Shown: positions 33,339-45,960, numbered from the stretch's first letter. The stretch: 64,000 bases of DNA from Cocos nucifera (GCA_006176705.1 QRFJ01000060.1:293501-357500), one strand, 5' to 3'. Translations and numbers: made by a program. The notes: generated by a model from the sequence alone, not told the origin.

Positions 33339-34514
33339 CTATATGGATATTTTTCATGAAACATAATTTTTTTTTTATTCCTATAGGAGTGCTACTTTTC
33401 AATCTCTCATTTTTAAAAACTCTAATAAAATATTAGAGACTTCTTAATTTTTCTATGGACCACATTTTCCTCTTTTCTCTTCCCATGAATCAAATGATTC
33501 CTTGAGTATAATTTGCCTGCCTATAAATAATTGATAATAGTCTACTCCAAAGATATGACAAAATGCTATATGTTCTCATTGAAGTGTAGTTTAACAAACA
33601 AAAATCAAGATCGAGATTGGACCAACTAGATCCATATATGGTGAAATCAGTAAAGTACATTAAAAAAAATATATCTCAATCCACTCTTCTCAAATGCTCA
33701 AAAGATGTACCTGAGTTCATATGAAAAAATAATTAGAGGCATGTGACTTTTTGAGAGGAGACAAAAATAAGATAAAAATTAAATCTTATCTACTTAAAAG
33801 ACCAAGTTATTTGGAAATCTAAGATAAAAATTTATATTTTAAATATATTTTGTTTAGTTTTACATCCAAGGACTATTCTTAAAATATCAAAATTTTTGAA
33901 TTATTTATTAATAAAGTAATAAAAGATATTGAGGTGATGCATTGAGAACATATTCGGTGAAAATGCTGAATCTTTGGAGGGCTAGATGTATGAAGCTGTG
34001 TCTATGTTCTTAATATGTGACATCTAGATCCAAATGAAGTATCTTTACTGTTGTGCTAAGGCTGACCACTACTTCATGAACCTTCTTACAACACCAAATA
34101 TGAATGCCTTAAGTCAAGAGACCTTGATCAAGAGTGCAAGCAAGAGCTAAAGCTCCACCAAGCACAAGAAACTTGGACACATTCCAGCCCTAAGGTTTAT
34201 CCTTTTTTTATGACATCCCATCCTTTTGATTCCACTACTTTTATATTCAAATAGAACACAGAGAAAACTTGAGCTCTTCAACAACCTTGCGAGCTAAAAG
34301 AAGATCATGGGTGGTGGATCTTGTATTCATATCTTTAGACTTGCATGTTCAATTTAGTCCTATTTGTTGAATCTATTTTGCCTAGAGTCATTTATATTCA
34401 TATCAGCTGTACCTGAGGAGTATTACCTCTATATTTGTAGAACAGACACCTACTCTATGTTTTAAACCACTTTTTGAAGTGGTTAGCTATGAACAACACT
34501 AAGCACTTGTTTGG
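33339..34514. other. Unassigned sequence between solo LTR and gypsy region
   Basis: AT-rich with no motif-bearing frame. Nothing recognised. Confidence 0.4.
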
Positions 34515-34754
34515 ATGGATGGTTTGAAAATGGATTCATACTTGGAGGGGATCACAAACTATCGGGCCAAGGCACAGAGCCTATTTCCATATCTCAACCT
34601 CAGCCATCTTGATGATGATGGCCACCCATCAGTTGAAGAGGAGAGCACTGAGCAAGCCGAGATCACTGGATCTGCTAAGGTCATTGAGGTCACCAACCTA
34701 ATCCTGATCATAGTTGATGCCGTCGAGGAGACTATCTTGCCTCTCAAGGCATAG
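34515..34754 (+). other. Small open frame, possibly the end of a retrotransposon ORF
   Basis: 79 residues: MDGLKMDSYLEGITNYRAKA, then FPYLNLSHLDDDGHP, then an acidic Glu/Thr/Ala stretch. The pattern 'Y-x2-A-x3-FP-x-LDLS-x-L-x2-D' followed by an acidic tail is like the C-terminus of the extra or gag-type ORF of some plant gypsy elements. The sequence after the stop (GCCTTGGCCATTTTTC, AATGAAAAACTAC) resembles their downstream region. I cannot name it. It is too short and isolated to be a host gene candidate. Confidence 0.3.
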
Positions 34755-35039
34755 GCCTTGGCCATTTTTCTTTTTTTTGTAGCTTAGCTTGATGCACAAT
34801 CAAGCAATTTTTATGGTTGGATAATCCAAATTTTTGTAAACAACATTTTGAAAAAAAATGAAAAACTACTTTGGTTTTACATTTCATATGTAGCCTTAGA
34901 TTATTTATTCAATCTATCTCCATATCTTAGATCTATCTTGTTTCTATGCTGACCTAGAGGTTGGTCGAGCCAACCCTTCACCAATCGATCTGCACCACAA
35001 GTGACTGCTCAAATTTGACTGAAGTTGAGGTCATTTTCT

Positions 35040-35500
35040 CTTCAAGGGGATCAGCTTAGATCCAATCATCTACACCCAACTCGTATCTCATTCGAGAAGC
35101 ACACTTCATTGGTTTGACTCCTGGCTAATCACAAGGGGCATCAAGGTTCATCTTGAGGTTATCCAATCCAAGTGGCCAAGGTTGATCTTTGTCCAGCTCG
35201 TATCACATAAGAAGAGAGTGTCGTTTTCGACTCAACTTGCATCTAGCATGAGGAATATTGGGATCCCTCTTAGGGTTTCCCTCCAACTAGCCAAGATCGA
35301 CCTCCACTCACTTGTATCATGTACAAGGAGCATACCATCTTTGGCTCAACTCACATGTAGCACAAGGAGCATCAGGATCCCTCTCCAGGTTATTCCCTCC
35401 AACTAGCCAAGATCGGCATCCACTCAGCTCATATTATGTACGAGGAGCATATTGTCTTTGTCTCGGCTTTGATCAGCTAGTTCAACATGCTTTGTCATGA
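35040..35500. repeat. About four tandem units of roughly 116 bp
   Basis: Units start near 35,045, 35,160, 35,279 and 35,395. The last two share CCCTCCAACTAGCCAAGATC, then TCATGTAC-AGGAGCATA. Earlier units are more diverged (GTGGCCAAGGTTGATC). The array lies just beyond the 3' end of the gypsy integrase, where a 3' untranslated region or LTR is expected. Confidence 0.65.
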
Positions 35501-35539
35501 AGCACTTGGGATTAAAAGGAGATCTTTATTATATATGAT

Positions 35540-36700
35540 CAAAAGGTACGACTTACATTGCTGATAGTAAATTTGTATAAGTTTTCTAAATTCAATGTTC
35601 AGGGGATCAAAGTCCCATCTAAATGCCAAAGGCAATATGCTCAGACTACATAACTTCATCAATTTGATAGGGACCTTCCCAGTTCAATGATAGTTTCCTT
35701 CATTCTCCAAATTGGGATATTTCAGCTCTTCGTAAGATGAGATTAGCTATTCGAAAGGTTTTGCTTTCGACTCATGAGTTATAGTACCAAGCCATGCTCT
35801 ACTTCTAAGCAGCCATTCGAACCCGAGCATGTTCCCGTGTTTCTTCCAATAGGTCTAGATTTTTTTGAAGGTTCTCTGAGTCATTCTCCTCATCAAAGCT
35901 TTCTACTTTGGGTGAAGGAAGGCTAATCTCAAGTGATGACCTCAATTCTGAAAGCAAGATTGAATGGAGTCTCCCCTTTCAGCACTTGTCATCTAGTCTA
36001 GTACACTCATAACTTGCTTAGAGTTCTTCTGTCCAAAGGCCTTTAGCTCGATCCAGCCTCATTTTCAGACCCAACAACAAGATTTAGTTAGTTACCTCGG
36101 CCTCCTTGTTGGTCTATGGATGACCTACCAAGGTCAGGTAATGTGTGATTTCGAGCTCTTTACAGAATTCTTTGAACTTTGCATTATCAACCTAGTTGTC
36201 GTTGTCGGTGATGATGATCCGAGGTAAACCAAATCGATAAAATAGCCTTCCAAATGAAGTCATAAACTTTGGTTTTAGTGATGAGTGATTCCGCTTTGAT
36301 CTACTTTGTGAAATAGTCAATTGCGATGAGCAAGAACTTCCATTGCACTAAGACCATAAGGAGCCAAGAATGTCCATCCCCTACCATGCAAAGGGCCAAG
36401 AAGCAGTGATTAGGGCCAAGAGCATTGACGGTCAATGTTGTATATTAGCATTCCTCTAGCACCAATCACACCTCCACACCATGTCGGTCATATCTTGCTA
36501 CAAGGTCAGCCAAAAGTATCCCAAACAAAGTATCTTGTGGGCCAATAACCTACCCCTAAGTAATTGCTATAAATACCCTCGTGGACTTCATGGAGTATGT
36601 AATCTACCTCAGATGGTGTAAACACTAGAGCAAAGGCAGAGAGTAAGATATTTTATATAATTTTTCATCGTGAAGGATATAGCGAGGTGCCTGGTGCTTT
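35540..36700 (-). pseudogene. Gypsy integrase remnant
   Basis: Translated on the minus strand with frame changes. An upstream zinc-domain lead-in 'EVDYILHEVHEGIYSNYLG' (about 36,610-36,550) is followed by blocks equivalent to 'GWTFLAPY', 'VEVLAHRNLLFHKV' (family: FLIVAVDYFTKW), 'HLEGYFIDLVYLG' (RFGLPR), 'KNSVKSSKSHIT' and 'VIHRPTRRPR' (HPQSNGQAEVTNR). Then comes a C-terminal 'NWEGPYQIDEVM' block (about 35,690-35,660). Integrase inserts the element's cDNA into the genome. Multiple stops and frameshifts make it inactive. Motif assignment is from memory of the family pattern and holds over most of the domain. Confidence 0.7.
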
Positions 36701-36989
36701 AATTTTTCAACTTCATCTCGATTGATAGGGAGCATCCCATCCTTAAGATATTGTACGATGGAGTTCATCTAGCTCGGTTCCAAATTTATGTGCATCACTG
36801 GACTTCGTCGTAGGTACTCAACTTTTCGAGAACCACAAAGTAAGAACTTTTCTTGAGATCAAAAACTCCCGATGTGGCGAGCTTGAATAGCAAGTTGGCT
36901 CTAGTGTTTTTTGGCTTCGGGATCCATTGGACATCATGTTGTGAATGTGAGGATTGATCCTTGACCTTTTATTGGTATATGGTCATACT

Positions 36990-37660
36990 GGGCTTGTGTA
37001 CCTCATACTCATCTTATTCTTGACTGACAATGAGCAATGAGTCATTATAGATCTTTAGGTGTTGGGCCTCAAATTCCTTGGCGATCTTAAGTTCAATGAC
37101 AAGGGACTTGTATTTAGCTTCATTCTTTAAAGTTTCAAACCCAAAGCGAAGGGTGTTCTCTAGGATGACCCCTTCCGAACTGGTGAGGATTAGCCTGGCT
37201 CTAGATCCCACCATTCTAGAAGATCCATCCATCTGCAGGATCCAAAACTCCTCGGGTTCTCCTTATCTCAGTTTGGCTTTGGGTGCATCACCCTCTAGGA
37301 TAGTATATTCTAAGATGAAATCAGCAAGCACCTATGCCTTGATGGCTGCCCAAAATTGATATCTTATGTTGAACTCTCCAAGCTTGATTGACCATTTGGC
37401 AAAGCCGATTATAGATTTTTGGCTGATGAAGGACTGCCCTTGTTGTTTGGTCGGTCAGCATAACTATTGTGTGGGCTTGAAAATATGGATGCAACTTTGT
37501 TATCGAGATCACCATAGCATACACCATTTTTTCTAGCTTTGAGCACCTGGTTTCTGCATCATGAAGAACCCTACCAACGTAGTAGATCACCTTCCACAAT
37601 GTCCCCCCTTGGTGGACAAGCATCGAGTTGACCGCTGTTGAGAAGACCATGAGGACAAGT
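36990..37660 (-). pseudogene. Gypsy RNase H remnants
   Basis: Two parts. 37,321-37,650 has LWKVIYYVGRVLHDAETRCS ... KMVYAMVISITKLHPYFQAH, the connection/RNase H block following RT (family: VYYVSRVLRDAETRYPPLEK). 37,014-37,232 has MDGSSRMVGSRARLILTSSE ... FGFETLKNEAKYKSLVIELK (family: VDGSSN-x-G-x-GAGL-x-L-x-P). The Asp of DGSS and the NEAEYEAL-like NEAKYKSL are visible, the latter with Glu to Lys. The enzyme degrades the RNA strand during reverse transcription. It is broken between and within the two parts. Confidence 0.75.
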
Positions 37661-37836
37661 ACAATACCTCGTCTAGTTTAGGTTGCTAAGGAGCAGTGGT
37701 GGATTGAGATACTTCTTCAATGCATCGAAGGTGACTTAGCACTCGTTAGACCACTAAAACTATTTTTTGTTTAAGGCCTTTGAAGAATGGCGGGCTTTTC
37801 TCTGCCAACTTAGATATGAAAGGATATGAACCTGCT
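37660..37836 (-). pseudogene. Gypsy reverse transcriptase, 3' part after the copia insertion
   Basis: Carries LNRFISKLAEKSPPFFKGL-type sequence (about 37,815-37,760; family: LNRFISRSADKCLPFF), the end of the RT region. The upstream half is at 48,250-49,100. The two halves join at the GAGGG duplication. Confidence 0.75.
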
Positions 37837-37841
37837 GAGGG

Positions 37842-40125
37842 TGAAGGGAAATCCTGATTTTCCGGTCCAGGTTCGTCCAGATCTGATCAGATCAAGAGAT
37901 ATATTTCAAAAATTTTCTCTTGATCTCAATCAGATCTTGATAAGTTTCAGATCTGATTATTATTATTTTAATAAATAAAATGAAATAAGATAAATTAAAT
38001 CAAATTTAATTTATCTGATTTGGGTAATCATATTACCCTGTAGATGATCCTGATTGCAGCGGAAGGTTCTGGATCTAAGCCACGCAAGCGCCTGGCCTCT
38101 ACCGGTATCCACTCGGGTTGGATCTGGAGAACCTCTTCTTCTCTATCATACCTCCAAAAATCAGATTTGGATCTGATCTGGAGGATCTTCAAAACTCTTT
38201 TGAAGATCTGCAGTCATCCTTTTGCAGCAGCGCAGCCTTCTTGCTTTTGATCGCCTTTCCTTGATCTGAATCGCACCAACCTAAAGTCCAAAACACCTTT
38301 TGGACGTGGAGAGCAAGGGGAGAAGAGACTATGGCATGGAGAAGGAGGGGAGAGGCAGCCTTGGGGCGTGGGAAATCTCTCTGAATTGCATTTAGAATTA
38401 GGGTTGGGCGCAGGGTCTTATTTATAGACCTCTTGTGATCCAACTCCTCTTCCTCTCAACCAATCACAACCCTTTGTGAAATCAGATCTAAATCTGATTG
38501 GTTGGAATAGAGACCCCTGGATTCCTCCTTAGAGGGCGCCTAAGACCAGTCAAACTGGATTCTTAGTAGAACTCTGATTGGAATCCAAAAGGGAGGTGGA
38601 GTCCTTGTCCAACAAGGACTCCTAGGCGCCTCCTACTTGGGCTCACGCCACCCTTGGCGTGCGCCCTTCTCCTTGCCAGGTTCTGGCAGGGGGACAGGCC
38701 CCCACCAGCTCTCCAATAGGTGCATGACATGTGGTCAAAAGTCAAAGGGTCAATGGTCAACGTTTGACCAGTCAAAGGTAGACTTTTGACCAAAGTCAAA
38801 GAACAAGAAATGGCAGGTGACCAAAAATGGCAGGTAATGTCTTACAAATAAGACAACCTATTCTGACTTGGACAACCTCCAGTCAGACCATATGAAGGCC
38901 TCTGATTGAGCACAAACTCCTTTGGCTCAGTCAGGACAACTTATTTATGATAGTAAAAGAAGAACGTTAGGTTCAATCGAGTGCTAGCACGATTTCCTTG
39001 AACCTAATTGAATCTCATTCAGATCAATTGAACTAGATCAGTTCAATTGATGATCACCAGATTCAAACCCTTGTTTGTGTGACCCAGTTAGGTTCAGTTC
39101 TGTATGGTAATGGGATATGTCATGATCTCTATCATAGACATCATCGAAACTCCTTTCGATGGATCAGAACTCTTCTGATTCGAACAGCTAGAATGATCGA
39201 TCATCTAAATCATTCTAATTGCTCCCAAAATCCACCAGTGACACCTAGCAGTATATGGTGGCAACCCATCAGAGCTGAATGCGAACCTCTTGGTGCAGCT
39301 ACCTGTGTGATTAAGTTCTTCTATCTTGAGCCCCGATCAGATTAGGGTTAAGGTGAACTCGTCAAACCCTAGTCTCTGTCATATGATGTAATCATTCGAT
39401 TCGAGTCCAATGTGAAAATCTAAATAGAAACTCTTTCTATTATTTCACTCTACCATGGCCATGGGATTTCTGGACTTGATTCTCATGATCATCATAGGGC
39501 TGCTCCTCTACCACCGAGGTAGATAGATTCCCATCTTGATGCAATCCAGTTCCTACAATGAACATGCTATAGCCAACATACACCTCAGGGTTCCATATGG
39601 CTAGGAGACCGAGTAATGGTGTAGTCAAACTATAACACCCTCAAGGTGAACTGCCGATGCATCTCAGGTCAAAGAACCAGACACACTACTGCAGCATCGA
39701 GTCAGTCATTGACGAGAAGGTAGACTTCCTAATGACTACTCGAGGTGGTCACGCTCAGTGCCCTCGTTCTCTAACGAGTACCTGTACTCTCGCTCCGGTG
39801 TCTCCACACCGTAGACTCAAGACTCATCTACTAAAGAGAAGCGATCGTACACCAACCTTCCGGATCAATCACCATCCTCGTGATGATCCTATGGTCGGGA
39901 GCTGTTTATGAGTTAATAATGATTATTCATGTCTTAAATTTTCAACTCTTGAAAATATGAATTATCATTACCATTAACTCAAAGGATGTATCACAGACAC
40001 TAAATACACAGGTGTGATAGAAAATAACCCATTTTCATTAATTATAGTCAAAATTATAATTTTGCCCCTAGAAGTGTATTACAAGTGTCAGCCAATTCTG
40101 GCTTCTAGGGCACATATATCTAACA
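37842..40125 (-). repeat. 3' LTR of the full-length copia
   Basis: 2,284 bases. Contains TCAAAGGTCAA-type short repeats at about 38,735-38,800 and an 88-codon frame at 39,079-39,345 that is also present in the other LTR without recognisable motifs. Confidence 0.95.
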
Positions 40126-40141
40126 ATCTCCCACTTGTCCT
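40126..40141 (-). other. Polypurine tract of the full-length copia
   Basis: Minus strand AGGACAAGTGGGAGAT, immediately before the 3' LTR. Same sequence style (AAGTGGGAG) as in the copia at 59,907. Confidence 0.8.
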
Positions 40142-40660
40142 AAAGCCAATTGGCTACAAGTCTAAGTCCCATCTTCTCAAGGTGGGCTTCGATCTTCTGC
40201 TGGCCCAACGGCTTTGTAAGTGGGTCTGCCACATTATCTGCGGAGTTGACTCTCTTGACCTCAACGTAACCTTTCTCAAGGTAATCGCGGATGAGATGAT
40301 ATCGCCGCTCAATGTGCTTGGACTTCTGGTGAGACCTCGGCTCCTTAGCAAGGGCTATGGCGCCATTGTTGTCGCAGTAAAGAGGAATGGCATCTGATGG
40401 CATTACTCCAATTTCTGCAGCAAACTTCTTGTACCAGAATGCTTCCTTTGCAGCCTCTGATGCAGCTATATATTCTGCTTCCATGGTGGAATCTGCTATC
40501 ACAGTTTGCTTGGAACTCTTCCAGCTGACAGCTCCACCATTGCACACAAACAGACTTCCAGATGTCGACTTTCGATCATCTATATCGGACATGAAGTCCG
40601 AGTCTGTGTATCCCTTGAACTTGGAGTTCTCCATTACCAAAGACCAACATCATATCCTTA
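40140..40660 (-). pseudogene. Copia RNase H
   Basis: Open for 166 residues: YTDSDFMSDIDDRKSTSGSL, VSWKSSKQTVIADSTMEAEY, then IPLYCDNNGAIALAKEPRSH and HIERRYHLIRDYLEKGYVEV. The catalytic acidic residues of the family (D in YTDSD, E in AEYIA, D in YCDN) are all present. It should be fused to the RT upstream, but a one-base shift near 40,625-40,640 separates them. It ends just short of the PPT. Confidence 0.9.
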
Positions 40661-41631
40661 GTTCTTCTCAAGTACTTAAGGATACATTTCACAGAAGTCC
40701 AGTGTTCTTCACCTGGATTTGACTGATATCTGCTTGTGACACTCACAGCATGGGCTATATCAGGTCGTGTACATAGCATGGCATACATGAGGCTCCCTAT
40801 TGCAGAAGCATAAGGGATCTTGCTCATGCGTTCTATTTCCTCAGGTGTGCTGGGGCACATCTTCTTGGAAAGATGAATACCATGTCTGAAGGGTATTAAT
40901 CCCCTCTTAGAGTTTTCCATACTAAACCTCTTTAGTACTTCCTCTATGTACATCTTCTGTGAAAGTCCTAGCATCCTATTCGGTCTATCCCTATAGACCT
41001 TAATTCCTAGAATAAAGGATGCTTCACCTAGGTCTTTCATGGAGAATTCCTTGGACAACCACATCTTGACTGATGTCAACATGGGAATATCATTCCCAAT
41101 AAGGAGGATGTCATCCACGTACAATACGAGGAAGACAACAGCGCTCCCACTGACCCTTTTGAAAACACATGGTTCCTCTTCATTTTTGATGAAACCAAAC
41201 TTTTTGATCACATCATTGAAACGAGTGTTCCAGCTCCGAGATGCTTGCTTAAGTCCATATATGGACCTTTGCAGCTTGCAAACCTTGTGATCAGTATCAC
41301 TGGATGTGAAACCTAGCGGCTGTTCCATATAGATATCTTCCTCAAGATATCCATTTAGGAATGCCGTTTTCACGTCCATTTGCCATATTTCATAATCGAA
41401 ATAGGCTGCAACAGCAAGCAATGTGCGGATGGATTTTAGCATAGCTACCGGGGAAAAGGTATCCTGATAGTCAATGCCTTCACGTTGACTATAACCTTTT
41501 GCCACCAGTCTAGCCTTGAATGTCTCCACATTCCCATCTGCACCAATCTTTCTCTTGAAGATCCATTTACACCCAATAGGTACTATACCTTCTGGTGGAT
41601 CTACCAAGGTCCAGACTTGGTTTGAGTGCAT
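40640..41631 (-). pseudogene. Copia reverse transcriptase
   Basis: The frame opens at MHSNQVWTLVDPPEGIVPIG. Landmarks are CKWIFKRKIGADG (residues 21-33), MDVKTAFLNGYLEEDI (85-100; first catalytic Asp), SIYGLKQASRSW (123-134), YVDDILLIGND (171-181; catalytic Asp pair intact) and KFSM-type KEFSMKDLGEASFILGIKVYRD. It copies element RNA into DNA inside the particle. The domain itself is intact. A one-base insertion at about 41,637 cuts it from the upstream protein, and a shift near 40,625 cuts it from RNase H. Confidence 0.92.
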
Positions 41632-41635
41632 CGAG

Positions 41636-41940
41636 TCAATTCTCTGACTTCATTGCCTCAAGCCATTTCTCGGAGTCGATATCTGATATCGCCTCGTTGT
41701 AGGTTTTGGGATCATCACCATGAGCACCATTACCTATGAGGAACATTTCCTCTACGTCCTCTGAAATAATACCTAAGTATCTTTCAGGGGGACGGGAAAC
41801 TCTTTCCGATCTACGAGGTGGAGGAGGTAGTGTTCTTATTGGCTCAACCTGATTTGGTTCCACTTGGTCCTTAGCTCGTTCTGCTTGTGAGACTTTCTCA
41901 TCAAGCTTAATCTGCTTTCCAATGCCACTATCTTGAATAA
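41636..41940 (-). pseudogene. Copia integrase-RT linker
   Basis: 41,636-41,863 encodes RTLPPPPRRSERVSRPPERY, typical of the proline/arginine-rich linker before copia RT, then YNEAISDIDSEKWLEAMKSE, the conserved 'EA-x-W-x2-AM-x2-E' entry to RT. An in-frame TAG at about 41,940 separates it from integrase. Confidence 0.85.
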
Positions 41941-41941
41941 A

Positions 41942-42476
41942 CTATTTTTCAAGAAATATGGCATGTCGACTCACAATCACATTGTGGTCTTCTGGAATGT
42001 AGAAATAGTATCCTAATGACTCTTTAGGATATCCTATGAATCGAGCTCTAAAGGACCTAAACTCTAACTTGTCCGCTTGTTGTCTTTTGACATAAGCCGG
42101 ACAACCCCAAATTCTGAGATGACTCAGACTTGGTTTCTTACCGTGCCATATCTCATACGGTGTGGTAGGAACGGTTTTAGAGGGAACCCTATTCAGTAAA
42201 TAGATTGAAGTTAATAATGAATGTCCCCAAAGAAAATCTGGGAGGTCTGTGAAGCTCATCATGGATCGAACCATATCCAATAGAGTCCGATTTCTCCGTT
42301 CTGAAACCCCGTTGAGTTGAGGTGTTCCTGGTGGAGTCCATTGAGAGACTATGCCATTTTCCTTAAGATAGTCTAGGAATTCCCGGCTAAGGTATTCACC
42401 TCCTCGATCTGATCGAAGAACCTTAATGGGTTTTCCAGTTTGTTTTTCTACTTCATGTCTGAATTCTTTGAACTTT
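41942..42476 (-). pseudogene. Copia integrase, C-terminal part
   Basis: Continues integrase after a one-base insertion near 42,479: KVLRSDRGGEYLS (second catalytic Asp), SERRNRTLLDMVRSMM (catalytic Glu), FLWGHSLLTSIYLLNRVPSK and the GKKPSLSHLRIWGCPAYV block of the C-terminal region. All three acidic residues of the D,D35E triad are visible across the two frames. Confidence 0.88.
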
Positions 42477-43721
42477 TCAAAAGGCTTCAGACTTATGTCT
42501 CATAAGATACACATACCCATACCTAGACAGATCATCGGTAAAGGTAATGAAGTAGACAAAATTGCCTCTAGCCGGCACATCAAATGGGCCGCACACATCA
42601 GTATGTACTAGGGCAAGGAGATCTGTGGCCCTCTCCCCATGTCCAACAAAAGGGAGTTTAGTCATTTTGCCTTGAAGACAAGATTCACAAGTTGGATATG
42701 ACTCAAAAGTCAATGGACTCAATAGCCCATTTTTCTCCAATTTGTTAATCCTATCTTCTGCTATATGACCTAATCTCAGGTGCCATAGATATCTGTCGTT
42801 TGGACTATCCCTAGGTCGTTTGGCATTCACGTTTTGCTCGATAGTTAAAATAGGTACATCAATATGCAACTGATAAAGACCATTAACAAGGAAATCATTT
42901 GCAATTTTATTTCTTTCATAAAGAATGTTACAATGGTCCTTAAAGAAGGTGATCACATAACCTTCTTGTGCTAAGCATGAAACAGAAATCAAATTCCTGC
43001 TAGCTGCAGGCACATAATAACAGTCTTTTAAAACTAAGTCTAAACCAGATGGTAATCGCAGAGGGTATGTTCCCACGGCTACTGCAGCAACTCTTGCTCC
43101 ATTACCGATGCGTAGGATCATGTCTCCATCCCTCAGCCTCCTGCTATCCTCAAGACCCTGCATAGAAGTGCACAGATGAGCACTAGAACCAGAGTCAAGC
43201 ACCCAACTGGATGCAGAAGAAACCGTAAGGTTAGACTCAATAACGAGCATACCTCCAGAAGGACCTTCCTTCTTGTTCTTCAGGGTGGCCAGGTAAGTAG
43301 GGCAGTTCCGCTTCCAATGGCCGTCGCTGTTGCAATGGAAACACTTTCCTTTGCCATCGACCTTCTTCTTCGGTTCTGCCTTCTTCTTCTTTGATCCTTC
43401 CACCTTTTGCTTTTTCACAGACTTCTTTTTCTTTCCATAAGACTTTCTTTTGGAAGAAGTCCGTTCCATAGCAAGAACTGAGCCTTTAGAACCTTTCATA
43501 GAAAGCTCAGCGGTAACCAGCATATTCATCAACTCGGCCAAGGAATTTTGAAGTTTATGCATGTGGTAATTCATGATGAATTGCCCATATGCATCAGTCA
43601 AGGATTGCAGAATAATATCGTTCTGCAAGTCCAAGTCCAACTTCACACCGAGCTTCTCAAGCTCTTCCATGTCCTTGATCATTGTCAGACAGTGATCTTG
43701 GACTGACTGCCCATCACGCAT
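42477..43721 (-). pseudogene. Copia gag C-terminus, protease and integrase N-terminus
   Basis: 414-residue open frame. Gag helix (1-80), basic stretch (KKKKSVKKQKVEGSKKKKAE), zinc knuckle C127-x2-C130-x4-H135-x4-C140, aspartic protease motif VLDSGSS with Asp176, and protease flap region to about 250. Then integrase zinc domain H314-x3-H with C345-x2-C348, and first integrase Asp in HTDVCGPF (about 374). Product would be processed by the protease. The frame is cut off from gag's start by a T insertion in a run of five T near 43,727, and from the integrase core by one near 42,479. Confidence 0.92.
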
Positions 43722-43726
43722 CTTAG

Positions 43727-44106
43727 CCTTAAAAAGTCATTTTCGTGACTTGATATTTGGCTGCGCGACTCTGTTCACCAAACATCTCCTGCAGGTGAGC
43801 CAACATTTGGCGAGCAGTCCCGATATCTTCATGTTGGCGCTGGAGCTCATCAGACATCGAGCCCAACATGTAGTATCTGGCCTTATTGTCTTCGTCAATC
43901 CATTTTTCCAGAGACGCTCTCTGTTCAGTGGATGGACGAGCTGGTAAGGTGGGAGGGTCCTGGTCCAAAACATGTGTTAACTTCTCTGAACCCAAAACAA
44001 TTTTGTAGTTCCTGAGCCAATCTTTATAATTGGGTCCAGTCAGTCTATGTGTGTCTAGGATACGTGCCAGTGGGTTGGACGCAGACATTTTCCTGTAGAG
44101 AGTCAA
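43727..44106 (-). pseudogene. Copia gag, N-terminal part
   Basis: 125 residues from 44,106. The better start is the second Met (MSASNPLARILDTHRLTGPN), which matches the usual copia gag opening 'LTGPNY-x-DWLRN-x-KIVL'. A further ALL-helix part contains MLGSMSDELQRQHE and ARQMLAHLQEMFGEQSRAAK. It forms the particle shell. Ends in a shifted stop immediately after VTKMTF. Confidence 0.88.
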
Positions 44107-45940
44107 AGATTCTAGTTAGATACTGTAATTTTGACTTGACCAATTTGTTTAGGGATTTTATTTTTAAACAAATTAGCTCCCACTATTTTCTCGGATCCCT
44201 ACACTCCCTCTGTAGAGATGCGAAAATCTCCGCGATTGATGATTTCTAGTGGGTGGTGCGGTCTCACCAACTGACTCATCACCTCACCTAACAGTTATTG
44301 GTGATGGGTTAGCCAATGAGTGAACAACTCTTGTTCAATGATTCTCTAATCATGGTGCACCCAAACTTGGTCTCTAATTCATGAATCTCACCGTATCCGG
44401 AATATTGATCCACTCCTTAGTTAAGTCAGACCCACCATTTGCATAGACTGGGTTCCTAATTGGGTCTCTCACCGTATCCGAAATATTGAGCCCAACTCAT
44501 CCTCCAGCCCATAGCATCCAATGCCTAATAGACATGGTTGCGTCTTCCCGGTGCAACTGAGCCACTGTATCCAGCCGAGAACAATCAACCCCGGGAAGGG
44601 CCCGCACGTCTACAATGGTGGAAGACCTCGGACTTAATCTTTTCTTAGGGAGAATTGATTCAGGTCTCATTAAACTAGACTTGGCTTAGTCATAACAATT
44701 ATGACTAACCTAGTGGCATGGGTCAGCTCGGATTATTGACCACCTCAGATCAGAACTGTGTCAACAGATATGGCCAGGTAAGTGAGACCGGTGGAAGGAA
44801 TATGCCGTTAACTCGCACAAGAACGCATTCAGGTCGAGTAGCTTCCAATTAAAAACCAGTCGGTCGTCTGTGCCAAACTTACCTTAGACACCAAATTGTT
44901 GAGTCAGAACCAATTGGGTTAGCCTACAATCCAGACTCTAACCTCTGAGCCTAATTAGGTCTTGCTTGATCGTGACTCGATCTTGACCCAGACTTAATCC
45001 TATTAGGCTGGTCAATTTAAGCATTGTTGATCCCATCTAACCAACTCTTGATTCGGTTTGATCAACCGCTTAGACCTAATTGAGCTACCCAAGCCCGAAC
45101 CCAGTATTATGAATATGTCTTAGATCTGAAATTCTCAATTTTAGACCTAATTAATATTCCATAAACTTAATTCTTAATTAAGTTGGGTTCATAAACAAAA
45201 TATGCACAATAAATCCTAGGGTTTCAGGATCTAGGGTTTTGCAGAAAGTAAGTTTTGGGTTTCTGATTAAGGACGAACACGCAGCACCCCTACACGTCAT
45301 AAGAACACCCCATCGAATGGGAAGAGAGGGCCTTTAAACCCTTCTTCGTTCTTATGACCGGACGGCCAAGAGGAACGCCTTAATCAGGAACATGTAAATC
45401 TACAAAACAGTTATAGATCTATATCATATATCTCATATACAAATTTAGATCTAATCAAGGCATATTTTGCATACATCTCATGTATCAAATCATGCATATG
45501 TTTTCAGATCTAAATTATCACATAATAATCTAAAAAATTAGATTTAAATTGATCTAATCAAAATAAATTCTAATCTAGACAATTATGTAGAACTATTCTA
45601 CAACTAGTCTAGTCATGCATCTATCATATCTCATATGATATTTAAAATTAAATAATTTTTATTTGCTGTTTATCAGATGTTATTATAACACTTATAATAT
45701 CAGAAAATAGTAAATAAGAAGATCTAAAATATGATTTAATCAGATTAAATCAAAGACATGCAAAACTATTCTATAGAACTATTCTATTCTAGAACTAGTC
45801 ATGCATATCTTCATGTTCTTAGATCCAAATCATTTAATTTTAATTTTTTCTGATTTCAGATCTGATCACATCTCATGTGACATCTGAAATCACTTTATTT
45901 TCTAATTAAAATAAAATTAAAATCAGATCTAAACAATTTA
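44107..45940 (-). other. Untranslated leader of the copia
   Basis: About 1.8 kb between PBS and gag, no coding frame. A similar leader lies in the copia at the right edge (63,250-63,700), with shared phrases such as GAGAAA-CTTTGGCTAATC and GGAATCCACATAG there versus CCGTATCCGGAATATTGATC here, only loosely alike. Confidence 0.7.
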
Positions 45941-45960
45941 GAACCATGGCTCTGATACCA
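45941..45960 (-). other. Primer-binding site of the full-length copia
   Basis: Minus strand TGGTATCAGAGCCATGGTTC, two bases from the end of the 5' LTR. Matches the 3' end of initiator tRNA-Met for at least 12 bases. Confidence 0.9.

Noticed and set aside
39079..39345. 88-residue frame present in both copia LTRs (also 47,200-47,466)
   Set aside because: Identical because the LTRs are recent copies. No motif, and plant LTRs do not normally encode protein.
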